A stretch of 64,000 nucleotides of DNA from Corynebacterium dentalis. GTDB lineage: Bacteria > Actinomycetota > Actinomycetes > Mycobacteriales > Mycobacteriaceae. Location: positions 124,001-188,000 of the forward strand of contig NZ_OCTS01000005.1 of assembly GCF_900232865.1 (NCBI RefSeq), read 5' to 3'. The position numbers and the translations under genes were made by a program. The notes under the pieces are model-generated. The model was given only the letters and a program-made list of their open reading frames with translations. It was not told the DNA's origin and searched no databases. Of the stretch, positions 1 to 9,401 are shown in pieces; within the stretch, counting starts at the first letter, position 1, and each line of letters opens with the position of its first letter.

Positions 1-91
1 AAAGGGGCGCAAGAAGATCGATCAGGCTGCAGCAGTGCATATTTTGCAAGGGTGGTTGGACGCGCGCAGGCGCGTGCTTGCAAACATTTGA
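1..91 (+). CDS. ruvX: RuvX/YqgF Holliday junction resolvase-like protein, C-terminal end (partial)
   Basis: Reading the second frame from the window edge gives about 29 residues ending in a TGA at 89-91. They include DQAAAV, ILQGWLD and ARRR, which resemble the C-terminal helix of RuvX/YqgF proteins. The family is an RNase H-fold nuclease linked to pre-16S rRNA processing and Holliday junction resolution. The gene starts before the window. In actinobacteria ruvX normally sits directly before mltG, as here, and this supports the call more than the short sequence does. The catalytic residues lie outside the window. Confidence 0.7.
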   Translation, partial: KGRKKIDQAAAVHILQGWLDARRRVLANI

Positions 92-118
92 TTACGACTG
101 TGTAACAATAGGCCAGAT

Positions 119-1303
119 ATGTCATCAAGAGGAAGGGCCACGTCACGCATGGCCGCAACACGCAACATGCAACCGAAGTATCGTCGTCGCAGGCAATGGG
201 CGGGAGCTTTGGCTATTGCCTTGGTCATTTTACTGGTCGGCGTGACCGGATTCGTGTGGTACCAACGCAACGTGGTTGCTGTGCGGGACTACGAAGGCGC
301 GGGTAACGGAAACATCGTCATGGTGCGCGTGGACGCCGGCGATTCCGTATCCAGCCTGGCTCCCGAACTGGTGGACAAGGGCGTAGTTGGTTCGCGCCGT
401 GCAATGATGTCTGCTGCGGAAAAGGAACAGCCAAGCTTGCAACAGGGCTACTACCCGATGCAGGAGAAGATGTCTGCAGACAACGCGCTGCAGGTGCTGA
501 CTGATGACGAGTCGCGCCGCGGCGTGGTGGATATCCCTAACGGTCTGACTCTGGATGACGTCACCGTGGTGGGTGGCGAGCCTCGCGACGGTATTTACTC
601 TCTGATCTCCAAGCAGACCTGCCAGGACGAGCAGACGTGTGTCAAGCCTGATCAGCTCCGCGAAGCGGTGGCTCAAACCTCTCCGGAAGAGTTGGGCGTT
701 CCGGAATGGGCGCGCGATGCAGTGAACGCACGTGGGGATGACCCACGCCGTATCGAAGGCCTGGTTGCCCCTGGCGTGCACCTGTTTGACCCCACCGCCG
801 AGCCCTTGGCGATCATGCAGGACATCATCGGGGATTCCGTGGAGTCCTTTGAAGGCACTGGCCTGGTGGATTCCGCCAACAAGGTGGGCTTGAGCCCCTA
901 CGAACTGCTCACTGCCGCGTCCCTGGTGGAGCGCGAGGCTCCTGCAGGTGACTTTGACAAGGTGGCGCGAGTTATCCTGAATCGCCTGGAGATCAACCAA
1001 AAGCTCGAGTTCGATTCCACGGTCAACTACTCCATTTCTGAGCAGGAAGTGGCCACGACCAACGAGGATCGCGACCGGGAAACCCCGTGGAATACGTATG
1101 CCAAGGAAGGCTTGCCAGCCACGCCAATCGCGTCTCCAGGTTTGCAGGCAGTCCACGCCATGGAGAACCCCGCCGAAGGTGACTGGCTGTACTTCGTTAC
1201 CGTGGATACTGATGGTCGCACCGTGTTCAACCGCGATTTCGACGCGCACGAACAAGCCATCGAAGAGTCCGCCAACAATGGCGTGCTGGATTCCAACCGT
1301 TAG
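119..1303 (+). CDS. mltG: Endolytic transglycosylase MltG (YceG-like)
   Basis: MltG cleaves nascent peptidoglycan strands and is thought to end glycan elongation at the membrane. The 394-residue product has a basic N-terminus (RRRRQ near residue 23) and one membrane segment at about residues 28-49. A large extracytoplasmic YceG domain follows. The family motif with the catalytic glutamate is visible as SLVERE, with Glu at about residue 271, followed by VILNRL and the DSTVNY segment. The ATG at 119 has little Shine-Dalgarno. An in-frame ATG at 149 has AGGAAG about a dozen bases upstream and is a credible alternative. The gene lies between ruvX and aroE, the usual actinobacterial order. Confidence 0.93.
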   Translation: MSSRGRATSRMAATRNMQPKYRRRRQWAGALAIALVILLVGVTGFVWYQRNVVAVRDYEGAGNGNIVMVRVDAGDSVSSLAPELVDKGVVGSRRAMMSAAEKEQPSLQQGYYPMQEKMSADNALQVLTDDESRRGVVDIPNGLTLDDVTVVGGEPRDGIYSLISKQTCQDEQTCVKPDQLREAVAQTSPEELGVPEWARDAVNARGDDPRRIEGLVAPGVHLFDPTAEPLAIMQDIIGDSVESFEGTGLVDSANKVGLSPYELLTAASLVEREAPAGDFDKVARVILNRLEINQKLEFDSTVNYSISEQEVATTNEDRDRETPWNTYAKEGLPATPIASPGLQAVHAMENPAEGDWLYFVTVDTDGRTVFNRDFDAHEQAIEESANNGVLDSNR

Positions 1304-1318
1304 GTCTGAAACATTTCG

Positions 1319-2266
1319 ATGTCACAGGAGCACCCTGTAAATCCGGCCGGGTCTGAACCTCCGGCCGTGCAATTCCCCGCAGTATTTTCCGTGGAAGAGT
1401 TCTTCGATTCCACGGCACAGTGGCGCACGCTCGCTGCGCCTAATCTGTGCGCGGTTCTGGGGCGTCCCATCGCTCACTCTCTGTCCCCGCTGCTGCACAA
1501 CTCCGCTTATTTGGACGATCAGCTGCCGTTTACCTATGTGCGCATTGATGCGGGCGAGGCGTGGGAGATCCGCACGTTGCTTGAGAATTCTGGTGCCGAT
1601 GTGCGCGGTTTTTCCGTCACGATGCCTGGCAAGTCCGCTGCCTTGGAACTGGCGGACGCAGCCACCGAGCGGGCTACTGCGATTGGCACCGCCAACACCC
1701 TCGTTCCGCAGGGCGATGGCACGTGGCTAGCCGATAACACCGACGTGGACGGAGTGTCCGCGTGCCTTGAGGATCTGCACATCGAGCACGGGATCAACTT
1801 TGCAGGCACTCGCGGCATCGTGGTGGGCAATGGTGGCACGGCTCGTCCCGCAGTGGCCGCCTTGGCGGCTCAGGGTGTCACACACGTGACGGTGTTGGCT
1901 CGTTCCGAGCGGGCGTTGAATCTCCAGTCCCTCGTGGAGGCCTTTGGGATGGAGTTTTCCTGGGCTCGTTTCGACGAGTCCCAGGTGGACGAGCTGTGTG
2001 CTGATGCGTCCGTGGTGATCTCCACCATTCCTGCGGCGGGCGCGAAGCCTCTGGTTCCTTCGCTGTTGCGCGCGGAGTCCGTGGTGGACGTGATCTACGA
2101 TCCTTATCCCACGCCGTTGCTCTCCGCCGCCGCTGAGGCCGCATTGCCGCACGCGGATGGCTTGCGCATGCTAGCGGGTCAGGCCGAGCGCCAGTACGAG
2201 TTGTTTACTGGTCAGGCTCCCCAACAGGGCCACATGTTGAACACGGTGATGTCGCACCGCGCCTAG
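1319..2266 (+). CDS. aroE: Shikimate dehydrogenase
   Basis: The enzyme reduces 3-dehydroshikimate to shikimate with NADPH, the fourth step of the chorismate pathway. The substrate-binding motif LGRPIAHSLSP is at residues 47-57. The catalytic lysine is K105 in MPGKSA and the paired aspartate is D142 in NTDVDG. A Rossmann glycine loop GNGGTARPA follows. At 315 residues it is longer than the usual 270-290 because of about 30 extra N-terminal residues before the conserved core, so a later start is possible. The start is 15 bases after mltG, and aroC-K-B-Q follow after one intervening gene. Confidence 0.95.
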   Translation: MSQEHPVNPAGSEPPAVQFPAVFSVEEFFDSTAQWRTLAAPNLCAVLGRPIAHSLSPLLHNSAYLDDQLPFTYVRIDAGEAWEIRTLLENSGADVRGFSVTMPGKSAALELADAATERATAIGTANTLVPQGDGTWLADNTDVDGVSACLEDLHIEHGINFAGTRGIVVGNGGTARPAVAALAAQGVTHVTVLARSERALNLQSLVEAFGMEFSWARFDESQVDELCADASVVISTIPAAGAKPLVPSLLRAESVVDVIYDPYPTPLLSAAAEAALPHADGLRMLAGQAERQYELFTGQAPQQGHMLNTVMSHRA

Positions 2267-2321
2267 CTACAGGCTTTCCACAGCCGCTTGAATTGGTGGC
2301 TTGCTCCGCCTCGCGCCGTGT

Positions 2322-2327
2322 TACTTT
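2322..2327 (+). promoter_or_regulatory. Candidate -10 hexamer for leaderless A24 peptidase transcript
   Basis: TACTTT lies 6 bases before the ATG at 2334, and no Shine-Dalgarno is visible. This spacing would put the transcription start at the start codon. It fits the TANNNT -10 consensus of corynebacteria. Inference from sequence only. Confidence 0.4.
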
Positions 2328-2333
2328 GTCCTC

Positions 2334-2807
2334 ATGGGGTGGGGTACGTGGGGTTTCTTTATTGCGGCGTGTTGGGGCGGGCTCGTTATGTGGTTCGACG
2401 CCAACAAATCCCTCATCCCTAATATCCTCTCGCTGCCTGCTGTTGCCGTGACCTGGGGCTCGTGTGGGCTCATCGGGCTTGGGTTAGTAGACCACGTAGG
2501 CACCATTGACCATTCCGCACAAGTGCTTGGGGGCCTTGCGTGGTGGCTCATCGTTGTGGCTAGTGGGGGCATATTCCGTCGCCATGCCGCTGGCGCGGGG
2601 GATGCAAAGTTGGCGGGTTCTTTGGGGGTTCTCGCAGCATCCTGCGGTGGAGTCATGGCAGTGTTCTTCAGCGTCATGATGTCTGGATTGCTGGCCGCTT
2701 TGTACGCTGCCGCGGTGGGTCGGCGGCGGGATGTGCCGCAGGGTCCCGCGATGGTTATGGCCACCACACTGGTGACTATGTACTTGTTCGCTGAAAACAG
2801 CCTGTAA
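2334..2807 (+). CDS. A24-family prepilin peptidase-like membrane protein
   Basis: A polytopic protein of about 157 residues with both aspartate motifs of A24 (type IV prepilin/TadV-like) peptidases. The first is DANKSLIPN, about 24 residues in; the second is GAGDAKL, the GxGD signature. Hydrophobic segments surround them. These enzymes cut prepilin or pseudopilin leader peptides at the inner face of the membrane. It lacks the N-terminal methylase domain of PilD and so is of the short, Tad type. An in-frame TTG at 2301 is possible, but the ATG at 2334 gives the better N-terminus. No pilin or tad gene is in the window, so its substrate is unknown. Confidence 0.8.
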   Translation: MGWGTWGFFIAACWGGLVMWFDANKSLIPNILSLPAVAVTWGSCGLIGLGLVDHVGTIDHSAQVLGGLAWWLIVVASGGIFRRHAAGAGDAKLAGSLGVLAASCGGVMAVFFSVMMSGLLAALYAAAVGRRRDVPQGPAMVMATTLVTMYLFAENSL

Positions 2808-2810
2808 AGT
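2805..2810 (+). promoter_or_regulatory. Candidate -10 hexamer for aroC, overlapping the upstream stop codon
   Basis: TAAAGT begins with the TAA stop of the prepilin peptidase gene and lies 7 bases before the aroC ATG at 2818. No Shine-Dalgarno precedes that ATG. This suggests a leaderless aroC-aroK-aroB-aroQ transcript. Confidence 0.45.
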
Positions 2811-2817
2811 GTTCCTC

Positions 2818-4035
2818 ATGCTTCGATGGACTACCGCTGGTGAATCTCACGGCCAAGCTCTCATTTCCCTTGTGGAAAACCTGCCTGCAGGTCTTCACGT
2901 GACCCGCGATGATGTGGCTAGCCAGTTGGCTCGCCGTCGATTGGGCTATGGTCGCGGAGCTCGCATGAAGTTTGAGGCCGACGAGGTCACATTCCTGTCC
3001 GGTGTCCGCCACGGCCTGACCTTGGGTTCTCCCGTGAGCGTCATGATCGGCAACACCGAGTGGCCTAAGTGGACCACCATCATGTCTGCTGATCCTGTTG
3101 ACCTGTCTGATGAGGAAGTAGCCAAGGAGATGAGCAGCGGGCGCGGTGCACAGCTGACCCGCCCGCGTCCTGGCCATGCAGACTTTTCCGGAATGCTGAA
3201 GTTCCAGCATGAGGAGGCCCGTCCGATCCTGGAGCGTGCATCGGCGCGTGAAACGGCAGCTCGTGTGGCCGCCGCGACCTTCGCCCGCGCCGTGCTGCGA
3301 GAGGTGTGCGGCGTAGAGGTGCTCAGCCACGTGATCTCCATCGGTGCTTCCGAGCCGTATACCGGTCCTACGCCAGACTTCTCCGATATTGATGCGATCG
3401 ATGAGTCTCCCGTGCGTGCTTTCGACAAGGCGGCTGAAGATTCCATGATTGAATGCATCAAGTCTGCGAAGAAGTCCGGCGACACGCTGGGCGGCATCGT
3501 CGAGGTAGTAGTCAAGGGGCTGCCGATTGGGCTGGGCACGCACACCTCAGGCGAAGATCGACTCGATGCACAGCTGGCCAGCGCAGTGATGAGCATCCAG
3601 GCCATCAAGGGCGTGGAGATCGGTGACGGGTTTGAGGAAGCCCGCCGACCTGGCTCCCAGGCCCACGACGAAATGGTGCGCGCTGAGTCCGCGTCTGGCG
3701 TGGATCGCTTGAGCAATCGCGCTGGAGGCATTGAGGGCGGCATGAGCAACGGTGAGGATCTGATCGTCCGAGCAGCTATGAAGCCGATCAGCACGGTGCC
3801 ACGCGCTCTGCAGACTGTGGATATGGCCACTGGCGAGGCAGCCACCGGCATCCACCAGCGCTCTGACGTAGTGGCCGTACCCGCAGCCGGTGTGGTGGCG
3901 GAAGCCATGGTGGCACTGGTTCTGGCACGTGCGATCCTGCGCAAGTTCGGCGGCGATTCGCTGGAAGAGACCAAGCGCAACTACGAGGCGTATCTCGAGC
4001 AGGTACGTCAGCGTTTGACCTGGGATAAATCATGA
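2818..4035 (+). CDS. aroC: Chorismate synthase
   Basis: The enzyme removes the 3-phosphate of EPSP to give chorismate, using reduced FMN as catalyst. The product begins [13 protein letters not shown], the family N-terminus. It also shows [25 protein letters not shown] and [11 protein letters not shown], all FMN/EPSP-binding signatures. The 405-residue length is typical. A GTG at 2809 is in frame, but the ATG at 2818 matches the conserved N-terminus. The stop overlaps the start of aroK (ATGA at 4032), so the two are translationally coupled. Confidence 0.97.
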   Translation: MLRWTTAGESHGQALISLVENLPAGLHVTRDDVASQLARRRLGYGRGARMKFEADEVTFLSGVRHGLTLGSPVSVMIGNTEWPKWTTIMSADPVDLSDEEVAKEMSSGRGAQLTRPRPGHADFSGMLKFQHEEARPILERASARETAARVAAATFARAVLREVCGVEVLSHVISIGASEPYTGPTPDFSDIDAIDESPVRAFDKAAEDSMIECIKSAKKSGDTLGGIVEVVVKGLPIGLGTHTSGEDRLDAQLASAVMSIQAIKGVEIGDGFEEARRPGSQAHDEMVRAESASGVDRLSNRAGGIEGGMSNGEDLIVRAAMKPISTVPRALQTVDMATGEAATGIHQRSDVVAVPAAGVVAEAMVALVLARAILRKFGGDSLEETKRNYEAYLEQVRQRLTWDKS

Positions 4036-4559
4036 GCCCTCGCGTAGTTCTGGTGGGCTTGCCGGGCAGTGGCAAAACCACGGTGGGCAAGCGACTCGCT
4101 AACGCGCTGCATACCTCCGCGATTGACACGGACCTGATGATCGAGGAGAAGTACGGCTCAGCCTGTGGCGATGTCTTCAATCAGCTAGGTGAAGCTCAAT
4201 TTCGTCAGGCAGAAGCAGAGGCAGTCGCGGAGGCCATGGAGACAGACGGCATCGTCTCTCTTGGCGGAGGAGCCGTTCTCACTGCTTCCAACCGTGCACT
4301 CCTCGCCGACCAGCGGGTCGTGTACCTCCACGTCACCGCCCAGGAGGGCGTGCGTCGAACCTCCGGAGATTCCTCTCGGCCGCTACTGAATGTCAGCGAC
4401 CCTGCCGCTCGCTATGAGCAACTGTTGGAAGAACGTGCCCAGTTCTACGAGGAAGTTGCCAACCTTCTAGTGCACTCGGATGGGAAGAAGCCGCAACGAG
4501 TAGTCACAGATATCCTTCAGTACCTCGAAGAGGATCAGAACAACCCCACCGCGCGCTAG
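4032..4559 (+). CDS. aroK: Shikimate kinase
   Basis: The enzyme phosphorylates shikimate at the 3-hydroxyl with ATP. The 175-residue product has the P-loop GLPGSGKT at residues 9-16, the Asp-rich shikimate-binding segment DTDLMIE from about residue 32, and the glycine-rich SLGGGAV loop. The LID arginines follow in SSRPLL. The start codon shares four bases with the aroC stop. aroB follows after 46 bases. Confidence 0.96.
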   Translation: MSPRVVLVGLPGSGKTTVGKRLANALHTSAIDTDLMIEEKYGSACGDVFNQLGEAQFRQAEAEAVAEAMETDGIVSLGGGAVLTASNRALLADQRVVYLHVTAQEGVRRTSGDSSRPLLNVSDPAARYEQLLEERAQFYEEVANLLVHSDGKKPQRVVTDILQYLEEDQNNPTAR

Positions 4560-4605
4560 CCGTGCATCTACAACAGCCCATCACCGCAGTAGTCAGGAAG
4601 AAACT

Positions 4606-5685
4606 ATGCCGACCATCACCGTGAACTCGCAGTCTCCCTATGACGTGACGATTGACAGGGGAGTGGCTGCCACGGTTTCCCATATCCTCCAGGCAACCAC
4701 CGGTGTGCACAATGCACTGCTCATCCATCAGCCAGCGCTGGCCGAGCGAGCTGCACACATTAAGTCCGAGCTCAGCGCTCAGGGGATCACGGTCACGCTG
4801 CACGAGATTGCGGATGCGGAAAGTGGCAAAACTCTGCAGGCAGCAGGCGAATGCTGGGACATGTGTGCCCGTGCTGGTCTTACCCGCCACGATGTCATCA
4901 TCGGCCTCGGTGGTGGTGCGGCCACCGATCTGGCTGGTTTTATCGCCGCGACATGGATGCGTGGAATCAAGGTCATTCAGTGCCCCACCACGTTGCTCGC
5001 CATGGTGGATGCCGCGGTGGGTGGAAAGACCGGCATCAACACCGAGGCCGGGAAAAACTTGGTGGGCTCCTTCCACGAGCCCACCCTTGTGGTGGTGGAT
5101 CTGGATGTCCTGGACACTCTGCCAGAGTTGGAGCTCACCGCCGGTTCCGCGGAGATCATCAAGGCCGGCTTCATCGCAGACACGGAAATCCTGCGCATCT
5201 ACGAGGAAGATCCAGCGGCTGCTCTCGATCCCCACGGCAGCCTGCCGGAGCTCATCGAGCGCGCAATCCAAGTCAAGGCCAACGTGGTGGCCCAAGATCT
5301 CAAAGAGTCTCACTTGCGGGAAATCCTCAACTACGGCCACACGTACGGACACGCTGTAGAGCACCACGAGAACTACCAGTGGCGTCACGGTCATGCAGTC
5401 GCCGTAGGAATGGTCTTCGAAGCTGAACTTGCTCTTGCTGCTGGACTCTTGGATCAGACCGTGGTGGATCGTCATCGCCAGATTCTTGCTGCCGTGGGGT
5501 TGCCGTCGTCGTACAACAACGCTGATCTGGAGACCTTGATCACCGCCATGACGCGCGATAAAAAGAACAAGGACGGCACCATTCGTTTCGTGGTGATCGA
5601 AGAGGCAGGCACGCCGACGCGCCTAGAGGGACCTTCCCGCGAACTGCTCGAGAAGGCCTACGCAGCTACTGCACACCCCGCTTAG
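4606..5685 (+). CDS. aroB: 3-dehydroquinate synthase
   Basis: The enzyme converts DAHP to 3-dehydroquinate, with NAD and a divalent metal. Motifs seen are [21 protein letters not shown] for NAD binding, then [19 protein letters not shown]. The metal-site glutamate is in SAEIIKAG, and two histidine segments follow in NYGHTYGHA and [10 protein letters not shown]. The length is 359 residues, normal for the family. A clear AGGAAG ribosome-binding site precedes the ATG. Confidence 0.97.
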   Translation: MPTITVNSQSPYDVTIDRGVAATVSHILQATTGVHNALLIHQPALAERAAHIKSELSAQGITVTLHEIADAESGKTLQAAGECWDMCARAGLTRHDVIIGLGGGAATDLAGFIAATWMRGIKVIQCPTTLLAMVDAAVGGKTGINTEAGKNLVGSFHEPTLVVVDLDVLDTLPELELTAGSAEIIKAGFIADTEILRIYEEDPAAALDPHGSLPELIERAIQVKANVVAQDLKESHLREILNYGHTYGHAVEHHENYQWRHGHAVAVGMVFEAELALAAGLLDQTVVDRHRQILAAVGLPSSYNNADLETLITAMTRDKKNKDGTIRFVVIEEAGTPTRLEGPSRELLEKAYAATAHPA

Positions 5686-5716
5686 ATTCCCATCCCAATC
5701 GCTTGAGGAGACACCC

Positions 5717-6154
5717 ATGGCTCGTCCAATCACGGTCATCAACGGCCCCAACCTCGACCGCCTCGGCAAGCGCCAGCCGGAGGTGTACGGATCCACGACG
5801 CTGCACGATCTCGAAAGCCAGATTCGGGAGGAAGCCGAGTCCCTATCTATCGAGGTCACCTTCGTGCAATCCAACCACGAAGGTGAACTCATCGATGCGG
5901 TGCACGCGGCCGCCGATGCTGGTCACGGAGTAATCATCAACCCGGGCGGATTCACCCACACCTCGGTGGCCCTGCGCGATGCACTGGCGGAAATCGCTGA
6001 CGGCGAAGGCTTCGTGGAGGTACACATCTCCAACGTCCATGCACGGGAAGCTTTCCGGCACCACAGCTACCTGAGCCCCATCGCCAAGGGAGTAATCGCC
6101 GGGCTGGGCACCTTCGGATATCGCGCCGCACTGCGTTACTTCGCAGAGCATTAG
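5717..6154 (+). CDS. aroQ: 3-dehydroquinate dehydratase, type II
   Basis: The product is the small type II dehydroquinase, which makes 3-dehydroshikimate by a trans elimination and works as a dodecamer. The start [18 protein letters not shown] carries the lid arginine and tyrosine. [23 protein letters not shown] and [18 protein letters not shown] complete the active site. It has 145 residues and a GAGGAG ribosome-binding site. With aroC, aroK and aroB it forms the end of the aro cluster. Confidence 0.97.
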   Translation: MARPITVINGPNLDRLGKRQPEVYGSTTLHDLESQIREEAESLSIEVTFVQSNHEGELIDAVHAAADAGHGVIINPGGFTHTSVALRDALAEIADGEGFVEVHISNVHAREAFRHHSYLSPIAKGVIAGLGTFGYRAALRYFAEH

Positions 6155-6196
6155 GCTTGAACCCTTATCTCGTCTGACCTGAGGAGGAATCACAAC

Positions 6197-7285
6197 ATGG
6201 ACCCCACCCGAGCACAACAGCTGCATGAACGTCGCAAGGCAGTCGCCAACACCATCGCAGAGGCCCATGCACACGCTTTGTTGATCACCGACCTGCGCAA
6301 CGTGGAATACCTCACCGGTTTCCGTGGCTCTAATGGGGCATTTTTGCTGCGCGCTGACGGCACCGGCATTGTGGCCACGGATGGTCGCTACGCCACGCAA
6401 ATCGCGCTGCAAACGGGTGAGCCGGACGACGTGGAGATCGTGGTGGAATCCAACATCGTTCGCGCGCTTAATGCCCGCTTCCAGGAGGAGACCGAGCAGA
6501 CTCTCCGGGTGGAGCCCAGCATGTCGCTGGGGCAAGCCCGGGCCCTGGGTGATCCGGAGATTATCTCCAACGCAGTGGAGCAGGCTCGTCTGATTAAGGA
6601 TGATGCCGAGATTCAAGCTCTTCGAGCCGCTGGTCAGCTGGCAGATTCCGTGTGGCAGCAGTTCATTGCTGAAGGAGGCATTCGCGAAGGAATGACGGAA
6701 ATCGAGGCCGCTGCTGACCTAGAGAACCGTCTTCGCAAGGCAGGCGCAGATTCTTTGAGCTTCGATACGATCCTGGCTTCTGGAATCAACGGCTCCAAGC
6801 CTCATGCCGGGGTATCTAAGGACGTCATCGTGCCTGGGTTGGTGACCGTTGACTTTGGTGTGTACCTGAATGGATACGCTTCCGACCAGACGCGCACGGT
6901 GTGCGTAGGCGAACCCACAGACCGAGATTTCGAGCTCTATGACACGGTCTACCGCTCACAGAAAGCAGGCGAGTCGATCCTGCGCCCAGGCACTGGCCTG
7001 CGGGAAGTAGATTCTGCGTGCAGGCAAGTCATTGAATCGGCTGGGTACGGGGAGTACTTCGTGCATTCCACAGGTCACGGCGTGGGCTTGGACGTTCACG
7101 AGGCACCCCGCGCTGCCCAGACCGTGGATGAAGCAGACAAGCTGAAGGAAGGCATGACCCTGACCGTCGAGCCTGGCATCTACCTGCCCGGCGATACCGG
7201 ATTGCGCATCGAAAACACCTACATCATCACGGCCGATGGCGCGGAAAGCCTCAACGTCTCGGCCACTGAGCTCATCGTTGTCTAG
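6197..7285 (+). CDS. pepQ: M24 metallopeptidase, Xaa-Pro dipeptidase/aminopeptidase-like
   Basis: A 362-residue pita-bread fold peptidase that cuts bonds before proline. The N-terminal creatinase-like domain covers about residues 1-125. Metal ligands are visible as the aspartates in TVDFGVYLNGYASDQTRT, the histidine in HSTGHGVGLDVHE, and the glutamates in TVEPGIYLPG and LRIENTY. A strong GAGGAGG ribosome-binding site lies before the ATG. The position between aroQ and efp is conserved in actinobacteria. Substrate range cannot be read from the sequence. Confidence 0.93.
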   Translation: MDPTRAQQLHERRKAVANTIAEAHAHALLITDLRNVEYLTGFRGSNGAFLLRADGTGIVATDGRYATQIALQTGEPDDVEIVVESNIVRALNARFQEETEQTLRVEPSMSLGQARALGDPEIISNAVEQARLIKDDAEIQALRAAGQLADSVWQQFIAEGGIREGMTEIEAAADLENRLRKAGADSLSFDTILASGINGSKPHAGVSKDVIVPGLVTVDFGVYLNGYASDQTRTVCVGEPTDRDFELYDTVYRSQKAGESILRPGTGLREVDSACRQVIESAGYGEYFVHSTGHGVGLDVHEAPRAAQTVDEADKLKEGMTLTVEPGIYLPGDTGLRIENTYIITADGAESLNVSATELIVV

Positions 7286-7293
7286 CTCGGTGC

Positions 7294-7299
7294 TAGACT
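7294..7299 (+). promoter_or_regulatory. Candidate -10 of the efp-nusB promoter
   Basis: TAGACT lies just after the pepQ stop in the 105-base gap before efp. No good -35 is seen. Transcription from here would give a leader of roughly 85 bases ending in an AAAAGGAG ribosome-binding site. Confidence 0.4.
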
Positions 7300-7390
7300 G
7301 ACTCACCGGTTGATTTACACATTGTTATCGTCGTTGCTGCGTACACCCCGCGCGATGATCACGCACAAGTCTTTAAAAGGAGAATGACCC

Positions 7391-7954
7391 GTGGCAAATA
7401 CCTCGGATTTCAAGAACGGCCTGGTCCTCAAAATTGATGGCAAGCTCCAGCAGATCATCGAGTTCCAGCATGTGAAGCCAGGTAAGGGCCCAGCATTCGT
7501 CCGCACCAAGCTCAAGGATGTTGTCTCCGGCAAGACCGTAGACAAGACCTTCAACGCTGGTGTGAAGGTGGAGACCGCAACGGTCGACCGTCGCGACATG
7601 ACCTACCTGTACCACGATGGTTCCAACTTCGTTCTCATGGACGATAAGACCTTCGACCAAATCGAACTGTCCGAAAACATGATGGGCGATGGCGCCAAGT
7701 TCCTGCTGGAAAACACCGTGGTTCAGGTCTCCTTCCACGAAGGCGAGCCACTGTTCGCCGAGCTTCCTGTGGCAGTGGAGCTGAAGGTGGAGCACACTGA
7801 TCCAGGCCTGCAGGGCGATCGCTCTACCGGTGGCACCAAGCCAGCCACCTTGGAGACCGGCGCTGAGATCCAGGTCCCATTGTTCATCGAGACGGGCAAC
7901 CTGCTCAAGGTTGACACCCGCACCGGTGAGTACCTCTCCCGCGTGAACAGCTAG
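7391..7954 (+). CDS. efp: Translation elongation factor P
   Basis: EF-P relieves ribosomes stalled on polyproline stretches. The 187-residue, three-domain protein starts at a GTG behind AAAAGGAG. The loop at residues 29-34 reads KPGKGP, with the functional lysine at K32. This PGKGP loop marks the actinobacterial EF-P subfamily, which works without lysine modification. That agrees with the absence here of any epmA/epmB or earP-like gene, although the window is small. nusB follows after 17 bases. Confidence 0.97.
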   Translation: MANTSDFKNGLVLKIDGKLQQIIEFQHVKPGKGPAFVRTKLKDVVSGKTVDKTFNAGVKVETATVDRRDMTYLYHDGSNFVLMDDKTFDQIELSENMMGDGAKFLLENTVVQVSFHEGEPLFAELPVAVELKVEHTDPGLQGDRSTGGTKPATLETGAEIQVPLFIETGNLLKVDTRTGEYLSRVNS

Positions 7955-7971
7955 TTTTTTCGACGCCAACC

Positions 7972-8631
7972 GTGAGCAAAGAAACTAATTTCAAGCGCCA
8001 TGGGTCGCGCTACAAAGCGCGGCGCCGTGCAGTGGACATTCTGTTCGAGGCAGAATTCCGGGACATTGATCCGGTAGACATCGTCGACGAGCGAGTTTCG
8101 TTGAGCAAGGATGCAGAAAACCAGGTCAAGCCGGTTCCGGAGTACACCCGTCAAATCGTCGAAGGCGTGGCCGTGCACTTGGACGCCCTGGACGAGTCCA
8201 TCGCCAGCCATTTGTCTTCCGAGTGGCGACTCGATCGCCTGCCCGCCGTGGACCGCGCTGTACTGCGCGTATCTGCGTGGGAGGTCATGTTCAACGATGA
8301 TGTCCCCGGCAAGGTAGCGATGAAGGAAGGCGTGGAGCTAGCCAGCGAGTATTCGCACGATAAGGCTCCGGGCTACGTCAACGTGGTCCTGGACGGTGTT
8401 GGCCGCGATGCGGACATCCGCCTGGCAGACGCAGCAGCCGCACAACGCGAGAGTCAAGAAGCCGCTGGTTCGGGCGATCCGTCCGATGTTGAGCTGGAGA
8501 GCCTGATCGGCAACGTGGTCGGCGAAGAGTCCACTTCCGAATCCGCTGAGTCTTCACCAGAGCAGCCGGAGTCCGCTTCTGATCAGAATGACTCCACGCC
8601 GAACCAGCCCTCGTCCGGCGAACAGCAGTAA
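7972..8631 (+). CDS. nusB: Transcription antitermination factor NusB with long polar tail
   Basis: NusB pairs with NusE (S10) on boxA RNA for rRNA antitermination. The helical NusB fold is seen from [18 protein letters not shown] to [12 protein letters not shown], about residues 10-145. After this comes a tail of about 60-70 residues rich in Ser, Glu, Gln and Pro ([16 protein letters not shown]), which looks disordered. The family is usually 130-190 residues; this is 219. The start is a GTG. It is followed by a strong dyad at 8678-8718. Confidence 0.94.
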   Translation: MSKETNFKRHGSRYKARRRAVDILFEAEFRDIDPVDIVDERVSLSKDAENQVKPVPEYTRQIVEGVAVHLDALDESIASHLSSEWRLDRLPAVDRAVLRVSAWEVMFNDDVPGKVAMKEGVELASEYSHDKAPGYVNVVLDGVGRDADIRLADAAAAQRESQEAAGSGDPSDVELESLIGNVVGEESTSESAESSPEQPESASDQNDSTPNQPSSGEQQ

Positions 8632-8677
8632 TTCCAGATGGGCGCGGGTGATGTGGTGAGCCTTGCGTCGAATATTG

Positions 8678-8718
8678 AGACAGCTCACGCAGCAACAGTT
8701 CCGCTGCGTGAGCTGTCT
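8678..8718 (+). terminator. 16-bp perfect inverted repeat between nusB and pyrR
   Basis: Arms at 8678-8693 and 8703-8718 are exact reverse complements (AGACAGCTCACGCAGC on the left) with a 9-base loop. No U-run follows; the next bases are TGCTACACTG. It may end the efp-nusB transcript as a tailless terminator, or serve as an operator for the pyr promoter whose -10 (TACACT, 8722-8727) begins just 4 bases later. Confidence 0.65.
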
Positions 8719-8759
8719 TGCTACACTGTCTACCAGTCACTTATCCGACATCCTTTAAC

Positions 8760-8790
8760 TGACCGCACAGAGAGGCGGGAAAGGAGGTCA
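8760..8790 (+). promoter_or_regulatory. PyrR binding loop covering the pyrR ribosome-binding site
   Basis: TGACC (8760-8764) can pair with GGTCA (8786-8790). The enclosed loop holds CAGAGAGGC (8768-8776) and AAAGGAGG, the Shine-Dalgarno of pyrR. CAGAGAGGC is the core of the RNA loop bound by PyrR in Bacillus pyr leaders. In mycobacteria PyrR is known to repress translation at such a site rather than to attenuate transcription. The inference is that UMP/PRPP-bound PyrR blocks its own translation and that of the genes after it. Confidence 0.75.
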
Positions 8791-8792
8791 CG

Positions 8793-9398
8793 ATGAACCC
8801 GACGGCCGCTACTGGTGAAACCCAGCTGCTCTCAGCAGATGACGTTTCCCGTACCGTCGCGCGCATCGCGCACCAGATCATTGAGAAAACGGCACTAGAC
8901 GGGCCGGACAGCCCACGGGTTGTTCTACTAGGAATTCCGTCTGGGGGAGTGCCACTGGCAAAACGGTTGGCAGCGAAGATCACCGAGTTTTCCGGCGTGG
9001 ACGTGTTCCACGGTTCTTTGGACATCACACTCTACCGCGACGATTTACGCCGCGGATCGAAGCATCGTGCGCTCAAGCCCACCACCGTTCCCAACGAGGG
9101 CATTGATGGCACCACGGTCATTTTGGTCGATGACGTGCTCTTCTCCGGACGGAGCGTCCGCGCCGCACTCGATGCTTTGCGCGATATCGGGCGTGCCCGC
9201 AACGTGCAGCTCGCCGTGTTGATTGACCGAGGCCACCGCGAATTGCCCATTCGCGCGGACTACGTGGGGAAGAACATTCCCACCGCCGCGAACGAAGACG
9301 TGGTGGTGGAGCTCGAAGAGCTCGATGGCACGGACCAGGTTGTACTCACCCGCGCTAACGTCGCCGGGACCAGCACTTCTGAACAGGAGAGTGTCTAG
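8793..9398 (+). CDS. pyrR: Bifunctional pyr regulator / uracil phosphoribosyltransferase PyrR
   Basis: PyrR senses UMP against PRPP and binds pyr mRNA; it also has uracil phosphoribosyltransferase activity. The 201-residue product has the PRPP-binding motif [20 protein letters not shown] at about residues 109-128 and the family segment [16 protein letters not shown]. The ATG sits directly behind the candidate PyrR binding loop. pyrB starts 3 bases after its stop, so the two are probably translationally coupled. Confidence 0.96.
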   Translation: MNPTAATGETQLLSADDVSRTVARIAHQIIEKTALDGPDSPRVVLLGIPSGGVPLAKRLAAKITEFSGVDVFHGSLDITLYRDDLRRGSKHRALKPTTVPNEGIDGTTVILVDDVLFSGRSVRAALDALRDIGRARNVQLAVLIDRGHRELPIRADYVGKNIPTAANEDVVVELEELDGTDQVVLTRANVAGTSTSEQESV

Positions 9399-9401
9399 AT
9401 C

